DNA of 15,347 nucleotides from Chloroflexota bacterium (GCA_002719425.1 PBHA01000011.1:2868-18214); one strand, 5' to 3'. Numbered from the stretch's first letter, positions 1-7,211 are shown. Made by a program: numbers and translations. Notes: generated by a model not told the origin, from the letters alone.

Positions 1-23
1 TTTGGAAAAATAATAAAAAATTT

Positions 24-176
24 ATGCTTTATTTTAATTCTTGTCCAAAATGTTCAAAGGGAACCATAGAATATAATGAAGATTCATATGGAAAATCAAT
101 AAAATGTTTGATGTGTGGATTTAGTAAAAACTCATTATCAAATTTATCCCAGAAAAGAAAAACTAAAATTTCTTAA
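24..176 (+). CDS. Small zinc-ribbon protein (50 aa)
   Basis: Reads from ATG at 24 to TAA at 174-176. The protein has two cysteine pairs, C7-x-x-C10 and C28-x-x-C31 followed by GF, about 17 residues apart, which is the pattern of a four-cysteine zinc ribbon. The last ten residues are rich in Lys and Arg. The frame stays open upstream to the window edge, so the true start could lie further left; ATG at 24 is chosen because the zinc ribbon begins right after it. No good ribosome binding site is visible (GGA at 4-6 is too far). The stop codon lies inside the repeat array that I read as the phoB promoter. A zinc-binding, possibly nucleic-acid-associated role is inferred from the fold; the exact function is unknown. 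Confidence 0.6.
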   Translation: MLYFNSCPKCSKGTIEYNEDSYGKSIKCLMCGFSKNSLSNLSQKRKTKIS

Positions 177-211
177 CCACTTCTTAAAAAATTTTTTACC
201 CTATATATAAT
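171..211 (+). promoter_or_regulatory. Candidate phoB promoter with Pho-box-like repeats
   Basis: Three hexamers lie exactly 11 bp apart: TTAACC (173-178), TTAAAA (184-189) and TTTACC (195-200). A perfect TATAAT (206-211) follows five bases later. An 11-bp repeat next to a -10 box without a clear -35 is how PhoB/PhoP sites are built in both E. coli and Bacillus, and TTAACA-like half-sites are the Bacillus form. The site suggests autoregulation of phoB. The first repeat overlaps the stop codon of the zinc-ribbon gene. The expected leader is about 25-30 nt and lacks a Shine-Dalgarno motif. Confidence 0.6.
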
Positions 212-244
212 GTATATATATATTATTACTATTATTTTATTTTA

Positions 245-961
245 ATGATTTCTAGATTAGAAAAACCAAAGGTTCTAATAGTTGAAGATGACAAGAGTAT
301 AAGAGAAGCATTGCGCTATAATCTTATTGCTGAAAATTATTCTGTAACGTATGAGGAGGATGGAATAGAGGCACTTGATAATATTCTTGAAAATCATTAC
401 GATATTATACTTCTAGATATTATGCTTCCAAATTTAGACGGGATGGAGATTTGTAAAAGAACAAGATTTGAAAATATAAATACTCCAATAATTATGTTAA
501 CTGCAAAAGATACTGATCTTGATAAAATATTAGGCCTTGAACTGGGAGCTGATGATTATGTTTCTAAACCCTTTAGTATGCCTGAGCTTCTGGCTAGAAT
601 TAAGGCTAATATTAGAAGAAATAAATTTGTTTCAGAAGAATTAAAGTCAACTAGAAAAAAACAGTTTACACATTTAGATATTTTTTTTGATTTAGATAAA
701 AGATTAATCTCTGTAGAGGGACAAGAAAAGTTTTTTAGGCCAAAAGAATTTGACTTAGCTTACTTATTAATGAGTAATCCAGGAAAAGTTTTTACTAGAG
801 AAAAATTAGTTCAAGAAATATGGGGTTTCGAATATTTTGGAGATTCAAGAACTGTTGATGTTCACATTAGATGGATCAGAGAAAAAATTGAAAATAATAA
901 TACTAAACCTAGTAAAATATTAACGGTCAGAGGTGTTGGTTATAAAGCTAATATGGAGTAA
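245..961 (+). CDS. phoB: Phosphate regulon response regulator PhoB (OmpR/PhoB family)
   Basis: This 238-residue two-component response regulator has the usual length of the family. The receiver domain (about residues 8-122) shows the acidic pocket E14-D15-D16, phospho-acceptor D58 in LLDIMLP, T86 and K108 followed by PF. The C-terminal winged helix (about 140-235) carries the recognition helix RTVDVHIRWIREKI at 202-215 and the ending TVRGVGYK. When phosphorylated by PhoR it should bind Pho boxes and switch on phosphate uptake genes. The kinase gene follows directly and pstC-pstA come next, so the PhoB assignment rests on context as well as family; by sequence alone it could be another PhoB-like regulator. 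The ATG at 245 fits the usual N-terminus (KVLIVEDD) but has no Shine-Dalgarno site. Its TAA stop is in the same frame as phoR. Confidence 0.9.
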   Translation: MISRLEKPKVLIVEDDKSIREALRYNLIAENYSVTYEEDGIEALDNILENHYDIILLDIMLPNLDGMEICKRTRFENINTPIIMLTAKDTDLDKILGLELGADDYVSKPFSMPELLARIKANIRRNKFVSEELKSTRKKQFTHLDIFFDLDKRLISVEGQEKFFRPKEFDLAYLLMSNPGKVFTREKLVQEIWGFEYFGDSRTVDVHIRWIREKIENNNTKPSKILTVRGVGYKANME

Positions 962-1045
962 AAAATATATAAATTAAATCAATACTTTATAAGAATTTCT
1001 TTTGAAAGATTATTATTAGTTCTAGCAACTTCTATTTTATTTACT

Positions 1046-2299
1046 TTGATTTTATTTAGTTTTTTTATAAAAATTAATCTAATCACATTATTATCTGTTT
1101 TTTCAGTAATAACCGTATCATTAATTTTATTGTTTTATTCATATAAATTAAAAATAAAAGCTTTTGAGAAAAATTTTTTAAAATTACTTGAAAATCATGA
1201 ATCATCTATAATCTCTGTTCAAGAATTCAACCAAACTTTTAGATTGATCCAAGAAAAAATAGAATCTCTTAAGTTGCTTTCAAATCAAAGCTCTAAGTTA
1301 TATGAACTATTTGATATTTCAAATGATTATTTTGAGGACGGTATTATATTTCTAGATAATAAAGGTATCATTCAAAGATTTAATCGTAAAATAATAGACT
1401 TTTTTGACAGAAAACTTTCTGAAATAGATACTTATAAAAAAATAACAGATCTAACATCAAATATTGATTTCATAGAATTTTTTGAAAAATCAAAAACAAA
1501 TAAAATAAATACAACAAATATTCAAACAAATTTTCCTCAAAGAAATTTTAATCTAAGATCAATTAACCTTGATGAAATTACTGTTGTTATTATCAAAGAT
1601 ATTTCAGAGTTTATTTCTTTGGATAAAACTAGAAGAGAATTTTTTGCAAACACCTCTCATGAGTTGAAAACTCCAGTAACTTCTATAAAACTTAATGTTC
1701 AGGCATTAAAAAATAGCTTGAAATTAGAAAATAAAGATGACTTTGAGTATTTTTTAGAAAAAATCGATTTTGATGCAGATAGATTACAGAAAATAACATC
1801 AGATATTGGTCAATTGCATTCATTAGAGTCGGGAAGTATAAAAATCTCCATTGATGAATTAAGTATTGATGAATTTATGAAAGGATTTCTACTAAATATT
1901 GAAACATTACTGAGTTCTAAAAGAATGAAGATTAAGATATCTAAAAAAAATAATTTTAATAAAATAAAAATTGATAATAGTCTTTTTTTTATTCTATTGG
2001 AAAATATTATTTCTAACTCTATCAGGTATAGTCAAGAAAATTCAAATATTGAGATAGATATGCAAAAAAATAAATCTACATTTTCAATCTCAATTAAGGA
2101 TCATGGAATTGGAGTTTCACAAATAGATTTGCCTCATATTTTTGAAAGATTTTATAGAGGAGATGGATTAAGAAGTGATCATCATAATGGATTAGGTCTT
2201 GCGATTGTAAAACATATTGTAGATTTACATAAAGGAACAATAGAGGCGTCAAGCGAGATAAACCAAGGTTTAAATATTACCATTAAATTTCCTCAATAA
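1046..2299 (+). CDS. phoR: Phosphate sensor histidine kinase PhoR
   Basis: Membrane histidine kinase, partner of PhoB. From the TTG at 1046 the protein is 417 aa: a hydrophobic N-terminus (1-33), a linker with predicted helix, a PAS-like region (about 85-185, with FEDGIIFLDNKGIIQRFN), the dimerisation/phosphotransfer helix with H205 in FFANTSHELKTP, and a HATPase domain with N-box E319-N320 and N324, DHGIGV (352-357), the F-box IFERFYRGD, and GLGLAI (382-387). The start is doubtful. The frame is open back to the phoB stop at 959-961 with no ATG or GTG, and the 28 extra codons (962-1045) read as a basic/amphipathic start plus a hydrophobic helix. With them the N-terminus forms two membrane helices joined by a short KIN turn, which makes better sense than one interrupted helix. 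The true start is probably upstream at a non-standard codon such as ATT (995) or ATA (965, 989), or this copy has lost its ATG. Confidence 0.87.
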   Translation: MILFSFFIKINLITLLSVFSVITVSLILLFYSYKLKIKAFEKNFLKLLENHESSIISVQEFNQTFRLIQEKIESLKLLSNQSSKLYELFDISNDYFEDGIIFLDNKGIIQRFNRKIIDFFDRKLSEIDTYKKITDLTSNIDFIEFFEKSKTNKINTTNIQTNFPQRNFNLRSINLDEITVVIIKDISEFISLDKTRREFFANTSHELKTPVTSIKLNVQALKNSLKLENKDDFEYFLEKIDFDADRLQKITSDIGQLHSLESGSIKISIDELSIDEFMKGFLLNIETLLSSKRMKIKISKKNNFNKIKIDNSLFFILLENIISNSIRYSQENSNIEIDMQKNKSTFSISIKDHGIGVSQIDLPHIFERFYRGDGLRSDHHNGLGLAIVKHIVDLHKGTIEASSEINQGLNITIKFPQ

Positions 2300-2300
2300 A

Positions 2301-2348
2301 TTTCAGCTTATTTAACCTCAATTTAACACTACTAAATATATATATAAT
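2301..2348 (+). promoter_or_regulatory. Candidate pstC promoter with Pho-box-like repeats
   Basis: In the 88-bp gap between phoR and pstC, TTTAAC occurs at 2311-2316 and again at 2322-2327, exactly 11 bp apart. A weaker copy, TTTCAG, lies 11 bp earlier (2301-2306, in register with TTAACC at 2312). A TATAAT is at 2343-2348 within an ATATATATAATAAT run; TAAATA at 2333-2338 is an alternative -10. The repeat and its spacing match the array before phoB, supporting shared control by PhoB under low phosphate. The distance from repeat to TATAAT is longer than at phoB, so which -10 is used is open. Confidence 0.55.
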
Positions 2349-2387
2349 AATCTAAGTTTTGAATAACTTATTATTATATAAATTCAT

Positions 2388-3293
2388 ATGCAAAAAGATT
2401 CTAGAGGAATTGGAAAAAGAAGATTAGAAGAATTTTTAATATTAAATATCTTAAGAATAAGTGCTCTAATTTCTATAATTACAACTGTTGGAATTATTTC
2501 TATCTTAGGTATAAACTCAGTCCCCTTTTTTAAGGAGGTTGGTTTTGTTGAATTTTTTACAGGATTAGAATGGACCCCTTTATTTATACCTCAAAATTTT
2601 GGAGTTTCACCATTAGTTAATGGTACATTCCTAGTAGCTTTTATAGCTGCAATTACCGCTTTGATTTTTGGTTTAGGTAGTGCATTCTATTTGTCAGAAT
2701 ATGCCTCAAGAAAAGTTAGAAAAATATTAAAACCATTATTAGAAATCCTTGCGGGAATTCCAACAGTAGTCTATGGATATTTTGCATTAACTTTTGTTAC
2801 ACCGATTATTCAATTTATTTTTCCAGAAACTATAATATTTAATGCTTTGAGTGCTGGATTAGTTATGGGTATAATGATTATTCCTATGGTTTCCACTTTG
2901 TCTGAAGATGCAATGAATGCTGTTCCTTCAAGTCTTCGAGAAGCGGCTTATGGTTTGGGTGCAAAAAAATATCAAGTAGCTATAAAAGTGGTTTTTCCTT
3001 CAGCAATTTCAGGAGTTGTAGCTTCATTTATTTTAGCAATTTCTAGAGCTATTGGAGAGACTATGATAGTTAGTCTAGCAGCCGGTGGGAAACCAGCATT
3101 AACAATTAATCCATTAGATGCAATCCAAACAATGACAGCCTATATAGTCACAGTAAGTCAAGGAGAAACGCCTCAAGGCTCAGTAGAATATAATAGTATT
3201 TTTGCAGTTGGGCTTTTACTATTTTTTTTGACCTTGATAATGAATCTAATTGGAAGATTTATTGTTACTAAATATGCACAGAATTACGAGTAA
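2388..3293 (+). CDS. pstC: Phosphate ABC transporter permease PstC
   Basis: Inner-membrane permease subunit of the high-affinity phosphate importer PstSCAB. The 301-residue protein has an N-terminal membrane helix (about 20-42), a periplasmic stretch ending in NFGVSPLVNGT that is typical of PstC, and about five further membrane helices. The ABC-coupling EAA loop is at SSLREAAYGLGA (181-192), followed by the conserved SRAIGETM (219-226) and late helices at about 270-292. Length and features fit the short PstC type found in many Gram-positive and Chloroflexota genomes rather than the long alphaproteobacterial form. pstA starts four bases after its stop, so the two are one operon and should pair in the membrane. 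The start ATG has no Shine-Dalgarno site but matches the usual PstC beginning. Transcription probably starts at the repeat-bearing promoter just upstream. Confidence 0.93.
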   Translation: MQKDSRGIGKRRLEEFLILNILRISALISIITTVGIISILGINSVPFFKEVGFVEFFTGLEWTPLFIPQNFGVSPLVNGTFLVAFIAAITALIFGLGSAFYLSEYASRKVRKILKPLLEILAGIPTVVYGYFALTFVTPIIQFIFPETIIFNALSAGLVMGIMIIPMVSTLSEDAMNAVPSSLREAAYGLGAKKYQVAIKVVFPSAISGVVASFILAISRAIGETMIVSLAAGGKPALTINPLDAIQTMTAYIVTVSQGETPQGSVEYNSIFAVGLLLFFLTLIMNLIGRFIVTKYAQNYE

Positions 3294-3296
3294 ATA

Positions 3297-4118
3297 ATGA
3301 AAGAGCGTTTTTTTTATACAATTTTTTTGTTAGCTATACTAGTGGGAATATTTTCATTAGTAGTTTTATTTGTGGATATTATTTCAGATGGATATAAAAA
3401 TCTCACATGGGATTTTCTTACAAATTATGCATCAAGAAAAGCTGAAAAATCAGGAATTTTAGCGCCATTGGCTGGAACTCTTTGGCTAGTTGTTTTGACT
3501 GCCATATTTACTATTCCTATTGGAGTTTTAACTGCTCTTTATCTTGAAGAATTTGCTTCTGATAATTTGTTTACCAAAATAATAAAAATAAACGTATCTA
3601 ATTTAGCTGGGGTTCCTTCAATAATATACGGTCTTTTAGGACTTGCTTTTTTCACATATACTCTTTCATTGGGGAAAAGTCTTCTAGCAGGAGCATTAAC
3701 AATGACTCTTCTAGTTTTACCAATAGTTATAATAGCTTCCCAAGAAGCTATAAGAACAATTCAACCATCCTTAAAAGATGCTGCCTATGCATTGGGTGCA
3801 ACAAAATGGGAAGTTTCAAAAAGAGTTATTTTACCTCATTCAATAGGGGGTATTATGAGTGGAATTATACTTGCTATGTCTAGGGCAATAGGAGAAACGG
3901 CTCCTATTTTAATTATAAGTTCTCTAGTGTTTATAACTATGGTGCCTTCAGGTCCTATGGATAGATTTACTATTCTGCCTCTACAAATATATACCTGGGC
4001 TGCTTTTCCTCAGGATGATTTTAGAGCTATTGCATCAACTGGTATTATAGTATTGCTGTTAATATTGATAGTAATGAATTCTATTGCTGTTTATATAAGA
4101 TTTCGTACTCAAGATTAA
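3297..4118 (+). CDS. pstA: Phosphate ABC transporter permease PstA
   Basis: Second membrane subunit of the phosphate importer, 273 residues, of normal length. It has an N-terminal helix (about 6-28), the periplasmic GILAPLAGTLWL region that marks PstA, the NLAGVPSIIYGLLGLAFF segment (102-119), the coupling loop SLKDAAYALGATKWE (158-172, with D161-A162-A163 in place of EAA) and SRAIGETAPIL (195-205). Together with PstC it would form the phosphate channel driven by the ATPase PstB. The start ATG at 3297 lies 3 bases after the pstC stop, indicating translational coupling; the only hint of a ribosome site is GAG in the last pstC codons. Usually pstB and phoU follow directly; here an unrelated EVE gene follows 39 bp later, so the ATPase must be encoded elsewhere. 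Confidence 0.93.
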   Translation: MKERFFYTIFLLAILVGIFSLVVLFVDIISDGYKNLTWDFLTNYASRKAEKSGILAPLAGTLWLVVLTAIFTIPIGVLTALYLEEFASDNLFTKIIKINVSNLAGVPSIIYGLLGLAFFTYTLSLGKSLLAGALTMTLLVLPIVIIASQEAIRTIQPSLKDAAYALGATKWEVSKRVILPHSIGGIMSGIILAMSRAIGETAPILIISSLVFITMVPSGPMDRFTILPLQIYTWAAFPQDDFRAIASTGIIVLLLILIVMNSIAVYIRFRTQD

Positions 4119-4157
4119 TTTCTTTTTTGATATTATAGTTATATAAAAAAATTTTTT

Positions 4158-4661
4158 ATGTCAAACACATATTGGTTGGTAAATTTTTCACTTGAACACT
4201 TTAATCTCTCCAAAAAGAGATCATTTGATTTATTAGGTTTTACAAAGAAAGATAATAAATTAACTAACAAAATTGCCCTTAATGATAACGTTATATTTTA
4301 TATTTCTGATCTTAAGTGTTTTGTTGGTAAATCTACTGTAAACTCAAAAAAATTTTATGATAAGAAAAAAATTTGGTCATCAGATCACGAAGATGTTAAG
4401 TTTCCATACAGAGTAAAACTTAAGTCAACAAAAATATTACCAGAAAAAAAATATATTAGTGGATACGATGTTGCTCCATCGCTAAACTATGTTAAAAGAT
4501 GGGCTCCTGAAAATTGGTATCTTGCTTTACTAGCTCCTGTTCATATTATTTCTCATTCTGATTTTGAAATAATTGAACATGGTATAGAGAGTTCCTTGAA
4601 AGGTAACTCTTCTAATTTATCATCTAAGAAAAAAACAAAAAGAAATCGAAAAAAAAAGTGA
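4158..4661 (+). CDS. EVE domain protein with basic tail
   Basis: The 167-residue protein matches the EVE (PUA-like) fold over about residues 3-145: it opens with YWLVNFSLEHF, has the strand DNVIFYISDLKCFVGKSTV (43-61), then KIWSSD...FPYRVKL (71-88) and WYLALLAPVHIISHSDFEIIE (120-140). EVE domains bind modified bases in DNA or RNA and occur alone or in restriction/defence proteins; nothing beside it here suggests defence. Unusual is a C-terminal tail of about 20 residues, ending in a run of Lys/Arg (157-167), which would add general nucleic-acid affinity. No ribosome site is visible; the ATG follows an A7T6 tract directly. It lies 39 bp after pstA, so it may be read from the pst operon. Its TGA stop directly abuts the TatD stop on the other strand. 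The substrate is unknown. Confidence 0.8.
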   Translation: MSNTYWLVNFSLEHFNLSKKRSFDLLGFTKKDNKLTNKIALNDNVIFYISDLKCFVGKSTVNSKKFYDKKKIWSSDHEDVKFPYRVKLKSTKILPEKKYISGYDVAPSLNYVKRWAPENWYLALLAPVHIISHSDFEIIEHGIESSLKGNSSNLSSKKKTKRNRKKK

Positions 4662-5420
4662 TTATAACCCAAGAATATTTTTTGAATTTTTTTCTATTTG
4701 CTCAAATATAAATTTAGGATCTCTTTTTTTTAGTTTGCTTAATTTATCTATTATCAATAATAAATCCTTTGGTTCGGTCCATCTTTGCCTATTTTTTTTG
4801 AAATACTGGGGATATGAATCTGTTTCGATCACTATCTGATCTAGTGGTAATTTTTTTATTACCTCTGCTAATTCTTCATCTCTAAGGAAGGGTTTAGCAA
4901 TGGAGATGAATACGTTCTGTTCTAGCAACTTTTTAGCGTAATCATAACTTCCTAAAAAGTAATGAGCTACAGATTTGATATTTTGAATATTAGCTAATTT
5001 TATTATTTCTAATGCTTCTTCCTCTGCGTTTCTTACATGAAATGCCACAGGCAAATTATTTTGCTTTGCAAGTATAAGTTGGTTATAAAAAAATTCTTTT
5101 TGTAATGACAATTCTGGAGATTCTTTTTGAATATCTATCCCTATCTCACTTATCATGATGACTTTAGGATATTTTATTAATTTAGAAAGCTTTTCTAAGT
5201 AATTATCTGTATTTTCATCTAATATATTTTGTGGATGAATTCCAACTGCTGTATAAATTTCTTCATATTGTTTTGATAATAATAATGATTTTTCTGAATC
5301 AGAAATTGTTGTTCCAGCAGCTATTATGATTCCAACATTTGCAATTTTGGAGTTATGAATTAATAAATCTAAATCTTCCTTGTTAAATTGTTGAACATGA
5401 GTATGAATATCTATTAGCAT
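4662..5420 (-). CDS. TatD-family metal-dependent hydrolase
   Basis: A 252-residue TIM-barrel hydrolase of the TatD family, typical length about 255-265. The metal ligands can be seen in order: D4-H6-H8 in the opening DIHTH, E92 in SEIGID, H128 in FHVRNA, H153 in VAHYF and D201 in ETDSY. IAAGTT and AVGIHPQ near residues 33-64 are also family hallmarks. Relatives are cytoplasmic DNases with 3'-5' exonuclease activity or act on small substrates; YcfH/TatD naming is kept general because which paralogue this is cannot be told. The usual C-F after the second His is Y-F here, and ETDSP reads ETDSY, so it is a slightly divergent member. It is transcribed divergently from the mannonate-dehydratase-like gene across a 41-bp gap and ends flush with the EVE gene, leaving no room for a terminator. 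Confidence 0.85.
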   Translation of the reverse strand: MLIDIHTHVQQFNKEDLDLLIHNSKIANVGIIIAAGTTISDSEKSLLLSKQYEEIYTAVGIHPQNILDENTDNYLEKLSKLIKYPKVIMISEIGIDIQKESPELSLQKEFFYNQLILAKQNNLPVAFHVRNAEEEALEIIKLANIQNIKSVAHYFLGSYDYAKKLLEQNVFISIAKPFLRDEELAEVIKKLPLDQIVIETDSYPQYFKKNRQRWTEPKDLLLIIDKLSKLKKRDPKFIFEQIEKNSKNILGL

Positions 5421-5451
5421 TTTAAAAATTTACTATTAATTGAATATATTT

Positions 5452-5456
5452 AGGAG
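5452..5456 (+). promoter_or_regulatory. Shine-Dalgarno site of the mannonate dehydratase-like gene
   Basis: AGGAG lies five bases before the ATG at 5462. It is one of only two clear ribosome binding sites in the window and fixes the start of this gene. The 41-bp gap 5421-5461 must also hold the promoters of both this gene and the divergent TatD gene; AT-rich hexamers are present but none stands out. Confidence 0.75.
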
Positions 5457-5461
5457 TCACT

Positions 5462-6445
5462 ATGAGACCAGGATTTGGTCAATTTAATACTGCTAACCCA
5501 GAATATCTTAGATTTGCAGCACAATATGGAGTAAAAGATATCTTACTAAATAACCCAATTCTTCAAGAAGAAAAACCAGGTGTTTGGTCTAAAAAAGAGT
5601 TAGTTAGGTTAAAACTTTCTATTGAAAGCTATAACTTACAATTATCTGCGATTGAAAACGTTCCAACTCATTTTTATGATCATATTATGCTTAATGGGCC
5701 TAATAAAAATATGCAAGTAGAAAATATGATTCAAAATATTGAAAATATGGCTGATGTTGGAATCCCTATTTTTGGTTATAATTGGATGCCTTCTCATGTC
5801 TGGAGAACGAACCCAAGATATATAAGAGGTGGTGCTATAGCTACAGCTTTTGATTATGAATCAGCAAAGAATTATCCTTTGACTCACGATAGAGAGTATT
5901 CGGAAGAGGAAATGTGGGAAAATTTAGAAGAATGGATTAAGATAATTACTCCTATAGCTGAGAAAAAAAATATACGCTTAGGAATACATCCTTGTGATCC
6001 ACCAGTAGAAAAACTTGGAGGAATCCCTCAGCTACTAAGATCCTTTGGCTCATATAAAAGATTGATAGAAATAATTGATTCTCCTTCTAACGGAATTGAA
6101 TTTTGTCAGGGTACTTTTTCTGAAATGGAGGATGCAAAAGATGGAGGAATATATGAAATGATTGATTATTTCTCTTCGAGAAAAAAAATTCTATATGTAC
6201 ATTTTAGGAATGTATCAGGTACGGTACCTAAATTTAATGAAGAATTTATTAATTCCGGTTATGTCGATATGCATAAGGCTATGGCTATTTATCAGAAAAA
6301 TGGATTTGATTCTTTCTTTATTGATGACCATGTCCCTCAAACTTTTAATGATACCGAGTGGGGTCATAGAGGTAGAGCTTTTGCAAATGGTTATATTCAA
6401 GCAATGATAGAATCAACCCTTAAACATAAAAAATTTTATGAATAA
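5462..6445 (+). CDS. Mannonate dehydratase-like enzyme (UxuA family)
   Basis: A 327-residue TIM-barrel enzyme of the UxuA/ManD family, which removes water from D-mannonate to give 2-keto-3-deoxy-D-gluconate in hexuronate breakdown. The family's metal-site pattern is present: H176 in GIHPCDPP, C215 in EFCQGTFSEM, H247 in VHFRNVSG and D288-D289-H290 in FIDDHVPQ. N107-W108 in GYNWMPS and the final GHRGRAFANGYIQAM also fit. It is shorter than E. coli UxuA (about 394 aa) and lacks some insertions, so the true substrate may be another sugar acid; I therefore give no gene symbol. The start has a good AGGAG site five bases upstream. The stop overlaps the following SDR gene by 8 bp, so the two enzymes are made together. 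The MFS gene beyond is a candidate carrier for the substrate. Confidence 0.82.
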   Translation: MRPGFGQFNTANPEYLRFAAQYGVKDILLNNPILQEEKPGVWSKKELVRLKLSIESYNLQLSAIENVPTHFYDHIMLNGPNKNMQVENMIQNIENMADVGIPIFGYNWMPSHVWRTNPRYIRGGAIATAFDYESAKNYPLTHDREYSEEEMWENLEEWIKIITPIAEKKNIRLGIHPCDPPVEKLGGIPQLLRSFGSYKRLIEIIDSPSNGIEFCQGTFSEMEDAKDGGIYEMIDYFSSRKKILYVHFRNVSGTVPKFNEEFINSGYVDMHKAMAIYQKNGFDSFFIDDHVPQTFNDTEWGHRGRAFANGYIQAMIESTLKHKKFYE

Positions 6446-7211
6446 AAAAGTAATTTTTATAACTGCAGCTGCCGGTGGAATGGGTTCATCTCAAGCACGA
6501 ATATTTTCGAAACAAGGTTATAAAATTTTTCTTACTGATATTGATAAAAAAAAATTAATAAGTTTAGAAAAAAATCTAAAAAAACAAAATTCTGAAGTAG
6601 CTCATTCAATATTAGATGTTAGGTCTGAATCATCATGGAAAAAAAGTGTTTCATATTGCATCAAAGAATTTGGGCAAATTGATATTTTATGTAATAATGC
6701 TGGAGCTAACTATAGAACAGGATTTGATGATCAGACTTTAGAAATGTGGAATAATATTATAAATATTGGTCTTACTGGAACATTTTTAGGAATTAAGTCT
6801 ACAGTAGATTTTATGAAGAAAAAAGGCGGTGTGATAATTAATTTAGGATCATTAGCTACCCTAAAAAGTAGTGAATCTTCTCCAGGTTATTCTTCACAAA
6901 AGATGGGTTTAATTGGATTATCTAAGTCAACAGCACTAGCATATGCAAAATATGGAATACGTTGCAATGTTGTTTCTCCTGGGCATGTAGATACACCTTT
7001 TATACGTTCTGATAAAAATTACAGTCCAAATGATTGGACTACAAGTATAGATAATCCTGTGAACTATAAAAGAAGGTTAAGTAATATTCCATTAGGAAGA
7101 TTTCTAAATCCTGATGATATTGCCAAAACAGTTTTTTTCTTATGTTCTGATCAAGCAGAAATGATCACAGGAGAAAATTTTGTTGTTGATGGAGGGTCAT
7201 TGTTACTCTAG
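6438..7211 (+). CDS. Short-chain dehydrogenase/reductase (SDR), probable sugar-acid oxidoreductase
   Basis: A 257-residue classical SDR. The nucleotide-binding turn is T9-A-A-A-G-G-M-G16, where the usual first Gly of TGxxxGxG is Ala10. D34 at the end of the second strand favours NAD(H) over NADP(H). NNAG is at 86-89, N109 is in the catalytic helix, and the catalytic Ser138, Tyr151 and Lys155 (YSSQK) are all present. The C-terminal half shows PGHVDTPFIR and the closing GENFVVDGGS. It starts inside the last codons of the UxuA-like gene (8-bp overlap, no ribosome site of its own), so its partner reaction is probably in the same path, for example interconverting D-mannonate and fructuronate as SDR-type UxuB does; this is inference from position only. 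Its TAG stop overlaps that of the convergent MFS gene. Confidence 0.87.
   Translation: MNKKVIFITAAAGGMGSSQARIFSKQGYKIFLTDIDKKKLISLEKNLKKQNSEVAHSILDVRSESSWKKSVSYCIKEFGQIDILCNNAGANYRTGFDDQTLEMWNNIINIGLTGTFLGIKSTVDFMKKKGGVIINLGSLATLKSSESSPGYSSQKMGLIGLSKSTALAYAKYGIRCNVVSPGHVDTPFIRSDKNYSPNDWTTSIDNPVNYKRRLSNIPLGRFLNPDDIAKTVFFLCSDQAEMITGENFVVDGGSLLL

Noticed and set aside
185..198. TAAAAAATTTTTTA palindrome as a terminator (a similar A7T6 at 4145-4157)
   Set aside because: It has no GC stem or loop; it is part of the phoB repeat array in one case and directly precedes a start codon in the other.
245..2299. A fused PhoB-PhoR protein
   Set aside because: The two share a frame but a TAA separates them, and such a fusion would be out of keeping with the family; kept only as one of the options under the phoR start finding.
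4158..5420. A defence island built on the EVE and TatD genes
   Set aside because: EVE domains occur in defence systems and TatD is a nuclease family, but the genes converge on opposite strands, both are common housekeeping types, and no restriction, helicase or mobile gene is near.
6162..6407. Open frames of 81 aa (plus) and 61 aa (minus, 6215-6400) inside the mannonate dehydratase-like gene
   Set aside because: They lie wholly inside a gene with clear family motifs, and their translations show no domain; they are shadow frames.
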